DNA of 64,000 bases from Mesostigma viride (taxonomy: Eukaryota > Streptophyta > Mesostigmatophyceae > Mesostigmatales > Mesostigmataceae). The stretch spans positions 2,401,334-2,465,333 of the forward strand of contig RPFO01000418.1 in the NCBI GenBank assembly GCA_009746045.1, in the 5' to 3' direction. Shown here one piece after another: positions 58,680 to 64,000 of this stretch (positions are counted from its first letter, which is position 1; each line of letters begins with the position of its first letter). Under the pieces are notes generated by a model. The model saw only the letters and a list, made by a program, of their open reading frames with translations. It searched no databases and had not been told where the DNA came from. Both the position numbers and the translations under genes were made by a program.

Positions 58680-61600
58680 TTACCCGGATACCGGCGAGCC
58701 TCCGCCGATTGACGTGTTTGGGAACGAGTTGCTCTGCGGAGCATGGGCGCAGGTGGCGGACGTTAGGTCACAGCGAACGCGCGCACACACCAATCCACAA
58801 GGCAAACAACATTTCGGGGACGTTAGGTCACAGCGAACGCGCACACACACCAATCCACAAGGCAAACAACATTTCGGGGACGTTAGGTCACAGCGAACGC
58901 GCACACACACCAATCCACAAGGCAAACAACATTTCGGGGACGTTAGGTCACAGCGAACGCGCACACACACCAATCCACAAGGCAAACAACATTTCGGGAC
59001 GTTAGGTCACAGCGAACGCGCACACACACCAATCCACAAGGCAAACAACATTTCGGGGACGTTAGGTCACAGCGAACGCGCACACACACCAATCCACAAG
59101 GCAAACAACATTTCGGGGACGTTAGGTCACAGCGAACGCGCACACACACCAATCCACAAGGCAAACAACATTTCGGGGACGTTAGGTCACAGCGAACGCG
59201 CGCACACACTAATCCACAAGGCAAACAACATTTCGGGGACGTTAGGTCACAGCGAACGCGCACACACACCAATCCACAAGGCAAACAACATTTCGGGGAC
59301 GTTAGGTCACAGCGAACGCGCACACACACTAATCCACAAGGCAAACAACATTTCGGGGACGTTAGGTCACAGCGAACGCGCACACACACCAATCCACAAG
59401 GCAAACAACATTTCGGGGACGTTAGGTCACAGCGAACGCGCGCACACACTAATCCACAAGGCAAACAACATTTCGGGGACGTTAGGTCACAGCGAACGCG
59501 CACACACACCAATCCACAAGGCAAACAACATTTCGGGGACGTTAGGTCACAGCGAACGCGCACACACACCAATCCACAAGGCAAACAACATTTCGGGGAC
59601 GTTAGGTCACAGCGAACGCGCACACACTAATCCACAAGGCAAACAACATTTCGGGGACGTTAGGTCACAGCGAACGCGCACACACACCAATCCACAAGGC
59701 AAACAACATTTCGGGGACGTTAGGTCACAGCGAACGCGCGCACACACTAATCCACAAGGCAAACAACATTTCGGGGACGTTAGGTCACAGCGAACGCGCA
59801 CACACACCAATCCACAAGGCAAACAACATTTCGGGGACGTTAGGTCACAGCGAACGCGCACACACACCAATCCACAAGGCAAACAACATTTCGGGGACGT
59901 TAGGTCACAGCGAACGCGCACACACCAATCCACAAGGCAAACAACATTTCGGGGACGTTAGGTCACAGCGAACGCACACACACACCAATCCACAAGGCAA
60001 ACAACATTTCGGGGACGTTAGGTCACAGCGAACGCGCACACACACCAATCCACAAGGCAAACAACATTTCGGGGACGTTAGGTCACAGCGAACGCGCACA
60101 CACACCAATCCACAAGGCAAACAACATTTCGGGGACGTTAGGTCACAGCGAACGCACACACACACCAATCCACAAGGCAAACAACATTTCGGGGACGTTA
60201 GGTCACAGCGAACGCGCACACACACCAATCCACAAGGCAAACAACATTTCGGGGACGTTAGGTCACAGCGAACGCGCACACACACCAATCCACAAGGCAA
60301 ACAACATTTCGGGGACGTTAGGTCACAGCGAACGCGCACACACCAATCCACAAGGCAAACAACATTTCGGGGACGTTAGGTCACAGCGAACGCGCACACA
60401 CACCAATCCACAAGGCAAACAACATTTCGGGGACGTTAGGTCACAGCGAACGCGCACACACACCAATCCACAAGGCAAACAACATTTCGGGGACGTTAGG
60501 TCACAGCGAACGCGCACACACACCAATCCACAAGGCAAACAACATTTCGGGGACGTTAGGTCACAGCGAACGCGCACACACACTAATCCACAAGGCAAAC
60601 AACATTTCGGGGACGTTAGGTCACAGCGAACGCGCACACACCAATCCACAAGGCAAACAACATTTCGGGGACGTTAGGTCACAGCGAACGCGCACACACA
60701 CTAATCCACAAGGCAAACAACATTTCGGGGACGTTAGGTCACAGCGAACGCGCGCACACACTAATCCACAAGGCAAACAACATTTCGGGGACGTTAGGTC
60801 ACAGCGAACGCGCGCACACACTAATCCACAAGGCAAACAACATTTCGGGGACGTTAGGTCACAGCGAACGCGCACACACACCAATCCACAAGGCAAACAA
60901 CATTTCGGGGACGTTAGGTCACAGCGAACGCGCACACACACTAATCCACAAGGCAAACAACATTTCGGGGACGTTAGGTCACAGCGAACGCGCACACACA
61001 CTAATCCACAAGGCAAACAACATTTCGGGGACGTTAGGTCACAGCGAACGCGCACACACACTAATCCACAAGGCAAACAACATTTCGGGGACGTTAGGTC
61101 ACAGCGAACGCGCACACACACCAATCCACAAGGCAAACAACATTTCGGGGACGTTAGGTCACAGCGAACGCGCACACACACCAATCCACAAGGCAAACAA
61201 CATTTCGGGGACGTTAGGTCACAGCGAACGCGCACACACACTAATCCACAAGGCAAACAACATTTCGGGGACGTTAGGTCACAGCGAACGCGCACACACA
61301 CCAATCCACAAGGCAAACAACATTTCGGGGACGTTAGGTCACAGCGAACGCGCACACACACCAATCCACAAGGCAAACAACATTTCGGGGACGTTAGGTC
61401 ACAGCGAACGCGCACACACACCAATCCACAAGGCAAATAACATTTCGGGGACGTTAGGTCACAGCGAACGCGCACACACACCAATCCACAAGGCAAACAA
61501 CATTTCGGGGACGTTAGGTCACAGCGAACGCGCACACACACTAATCCACAAGGCAAACAACATTTCGGGGACGTTAGGTCACAGCGAACGCGCACACACA

Positions 61601-62806
61601 CCAATCCACAAGGCAAACAACATTTCGGGGACGTTAGGTCACAGCGAACGCGCACACACACCAATCCACAAGGCAAACAACATTTCGGGGACGTTAGGTC
61701 ACAGCGAACGCGCACACACACTAATCCACAAGGCAAACAACATTTCGGGGACGTTAGGTCACAGCGAACGCGCACACACACTAATCCACAAGGCAAATAG
61801 CGCACGCGTGGCCACTTAGAAATGGACGTACGTGCGGGTGTGCACAAGCAGGCGGCAGGCGCAGTAGATGTAGAATGAGGAACGAATATGAACGACAAGG
61901 TGTGAGGAACGAATATGAACGACAATGTGTGAGGAACGAATATGAACGACAAGGTGAGCAGGAGAGCCATAAAGCGATTTTCTGGGGTGAGCATGGCCGA
62001 GCCGCACTCAACGTCATACGGTGGCGTACCTCCGTACCCAGCCAAGGTTCATGGATCAAATGCTGCCGTGGTTAGTCGCCGTCTCAGAATCACATGATGG
62101 CTTCACTCTCCCAGCTATGCCGTATGCCACCCACATCCTGCCCCTACACCAACCATACACCAACCATACATCAACCATACACCAACCATACACCAACCAT
62201 ACACCAACCATACACCAACCATACACCAACCATACACCAACCATACACCAACCATACACCAACCATACACCAACCATACACCAACCATACACCAACCATA
62301 CATCAACCAACGATACATGAACCCCACACCAATCTGAGACCACCCACGCACCACCAACAAACCACCCCTCGACAGCCCACCTTGGACCGCCCCATGCGGT
62401 TGGCCACGAAGCAACACCCCCCTACGGGTTGTGTTGTATTGTACCCCCAACATACAACCGACAAACAACGGTTCAACAGCCCACCTTGGACCGCCCCATC
62501 CGGTTGGCCACGAGGCGCGAGCGGCTCAGCCCCGACGCGCCCGACCGACCCACGGGCGAACCGCCCTTGCTGCCCCCTTCCTTGCACCCTAGGGACGGTG
62601 ACCCGGGCAACGATGAGGGCGAACCGGGTCCAAAGGAGGGCGAGCCTGGGCCGGTAGAGGAGGAGGGGGACGACGCAGTGGCGAGGCTGGGTCGGCTGCG
62701 CGCGGCGAGAGATGCGGCGGCAAGGGACGCGGCGGCTTGTTCTTCGATGGTGACTGGCTTGCCATCCAGCCACTGGAGTGTGGGCAGGTGGGCCAGTACG
62801 GCCGCG
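58680..62806 (-). CDS. LRR protein, 3' part (5' exons beyond window)
   Basis: Two exons are proposed: 62806-62485 and 58733-58680 (TAA). The first opens AAVLAHLPTLQWLDGKPVTI, the typical end of a leucine-rich-repeat domain (last repeat plus LRR cap, 'LP.L..LDGKPV'). A Ser/Pro/Gly-rich tail with GSPS repeats follows, ending ANRMGRSK|GTGGGC. The acceptor CTCCGCAG|AGC at 58,734 gives an in-phase last exon (SNSFPNTSIGGGSPVSG, stop). The 3.75-kb intron contains the 60-bp satellite. LRR-cap proteins of this type are common in cilia and signalling, and nothing more specific can be said. The upstream LRR exons are not visible; 62,810-64,000 is mostly simple repeats. The terminal exon is the weaker half of the model. 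Confidence 0.6.
58757..61797. repeat. 60-bp satellite, about 50 copies
   Basis: Unit GACGTTAGGTCACAGCGAAC + GCGCACACACACCAATCCAC + AAGGCAAACAACATTTCGGG, almost invariant with a period of 60 (a few copies are 58 or 59). Variation is nearly confined to CCAATCC/CTAATCC and to the length of the (CA) run. It lies in the intron of the LRR gene. A period divisible by three opens long spurious frames. Confidence 0.98.
61872..61955. repeat. 27-bp repeat, 3 copies
   Basis: TGAGGAACGAATATGAACGA + CAAGGTG, adjacent to the 60-bp satellite. Confidence 0.9.
62140..62310. repeat. 11-bp array (CCAACCATACA)
   Basis: About 14 copies in the intron of the LRR gene. Confidence 0.95.
62370..62412 (-). repeat. Duplicated exon end plus donor of the LRR gene
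   Basis: Minus strand GTGGCCAACCGCATGGGGCG + GTCCAAG|GTGGGCTGT repeats, with one mismatch, the end of exon 62806-62485 about 110 bp into the intron, including the donor. Confidence 0.88.
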
Positions 62807-63000
62807 CTGTTGGTGGTGGTGGTGGGGGGGGAGAGAATCGTGTGCGTGGTGGTGGTGGTGATGATAGGACAGGTGCAAGGGGGGGGAAGGGGGAGAAAAG
62901 GTGAGGAAAGCCATCGTAGCAGTGGCGGCGGTGGCGGTCGTGGGGCAGGAAAGCCTTCCTCCCACTTGGTAAACACGAGGAAGGTTTCAACGCGAGAAAT

Positions 63001-63416
63001 GGCAGATTGGGATTGCTATCTAGACAAGGCCCTGTCCTCTTGTACGTTTAGGCCCGGATCACATACGCAACACATGTCAGCTGCCTCCCTTATGCGTGCC
63101 CCCTTGCCCTCATGTCACGCCTCCCTCATGCGTGCCCTCTTGCCCGCATGCCACGCCTCCCTCACGCGCGTGCCCTCCTGCCCTCTCACGCCTCCCTCAT
63201 GCGTGCCCTCGTGCGCTCATTTCATGCCCACTGCTCTCCCCTCTGCTCTTTCTCCGCTTTCCAGCAGTGCGGTGCATCTCACAGATACACGTGGGGCGCC
63301 ATGGCCTTTGTGCACACATTGGGTTGTTTACTAGCTTGTTTATTTGTTTGCCTTGTTTGTTTGTTTGCTTTTCTTGTTTTGTTTTGTTTTTTAACCGCTT
63401 GTGTGTCTGATCTGCT
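63001..63416. other. Non-coding stretch with CTCATGCGTGCCC repeats
   Basis: No supported exon. 63,085-63,225 contains imperfect repeats of CCTCCCTCATGCGTGCCCTC. It probably belongs to an upstream intron of the LRR gene. Confidence 0.5.

Positions 63417-64000
<584 letters not shown>

Noticed and set aside
58757-61797. CRISPR-like array
   Set aside because: Contiguous tandem repeats without variable spacers, in eukaryotic intron context.
58714-62045. Long open frames on both strands (up to 474 codons)
   Set aside because: 60-bp satellite artefact; frames on both strands are equally open.

Overview
The window is nuclear DNA of a GC-rich, probably flagellated, protist or alga. The evidence is: coding islands with canonical GT-AG introns (one GC-AG), long introns filled with satellites, decayed non-LTR retrotransposons, an interstitial plant/algal-type telomere-like heptamer array, and a spliceosomal Sm protein gene. 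There are no bacterial operons, rRNA genes or CRISPR arrays. I cannot name the species. No exact clade is claimed.

Layout. 1-4.8 kb is a graveyard of minus-strand LINE pieces (ORF1, endonuclease and reverse-transcriptase remnants) with AATT-rich tails. 4,991-6,230 (-) is a compact two-exon RING-finger gene. 7.5-17.76 kb (+) is an EF-hand protein gene of about 11 exons with repeated D-I-E-G motifs. 17.8-22.3 kb is intergenic and holds a candidate 2.8-kb TTAA-flanked inverted-repeat element that contains another LINE ORF1 piece. 22,296-44,454 (-) is a coiled-coil gene of 17 small exons (about 811 aa in 22 kb). About 850 bp away, divergently, lies the intron-less SmB gene (45,304-46,113, +). 46.1-50.6 kb is gene-poor. 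50.7-57.4 kb (-) is a multi-exon gene whose C-terminal half resembles the FAM194/ERICH6 type of domain. 58.7-62.8 kb (-) is the 3' part of a leucine-rich-repeat protein gene, whose last intron holds about 50 copies of a 60-bp satellite. The window ends in a (TGTC)n tract.

The gene models were built by hand: every listed internal junction has an AG acceptor and a GT (once GC) donor, and the reading phase is continuous across all joined exons. EF-hand, coiled-coil, LRR and FAM194-like proteins are all common among ciliary proteins, but that link is inference.

The most striking signal is structural. In at least a dozen introns, the segment spanning the exon-intron boundary (exon end plus 5' splice site, or 3' splice site plus exon start) is present in two to ten tandem, partly decayed copies inside the intron. 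Intron growth by boundary duplication, producing arrays of decoy splice sites, appears to be a general process here. Most long open frames in the window are artefacts of satellites whose period is a multiple of three and were not called as genes.
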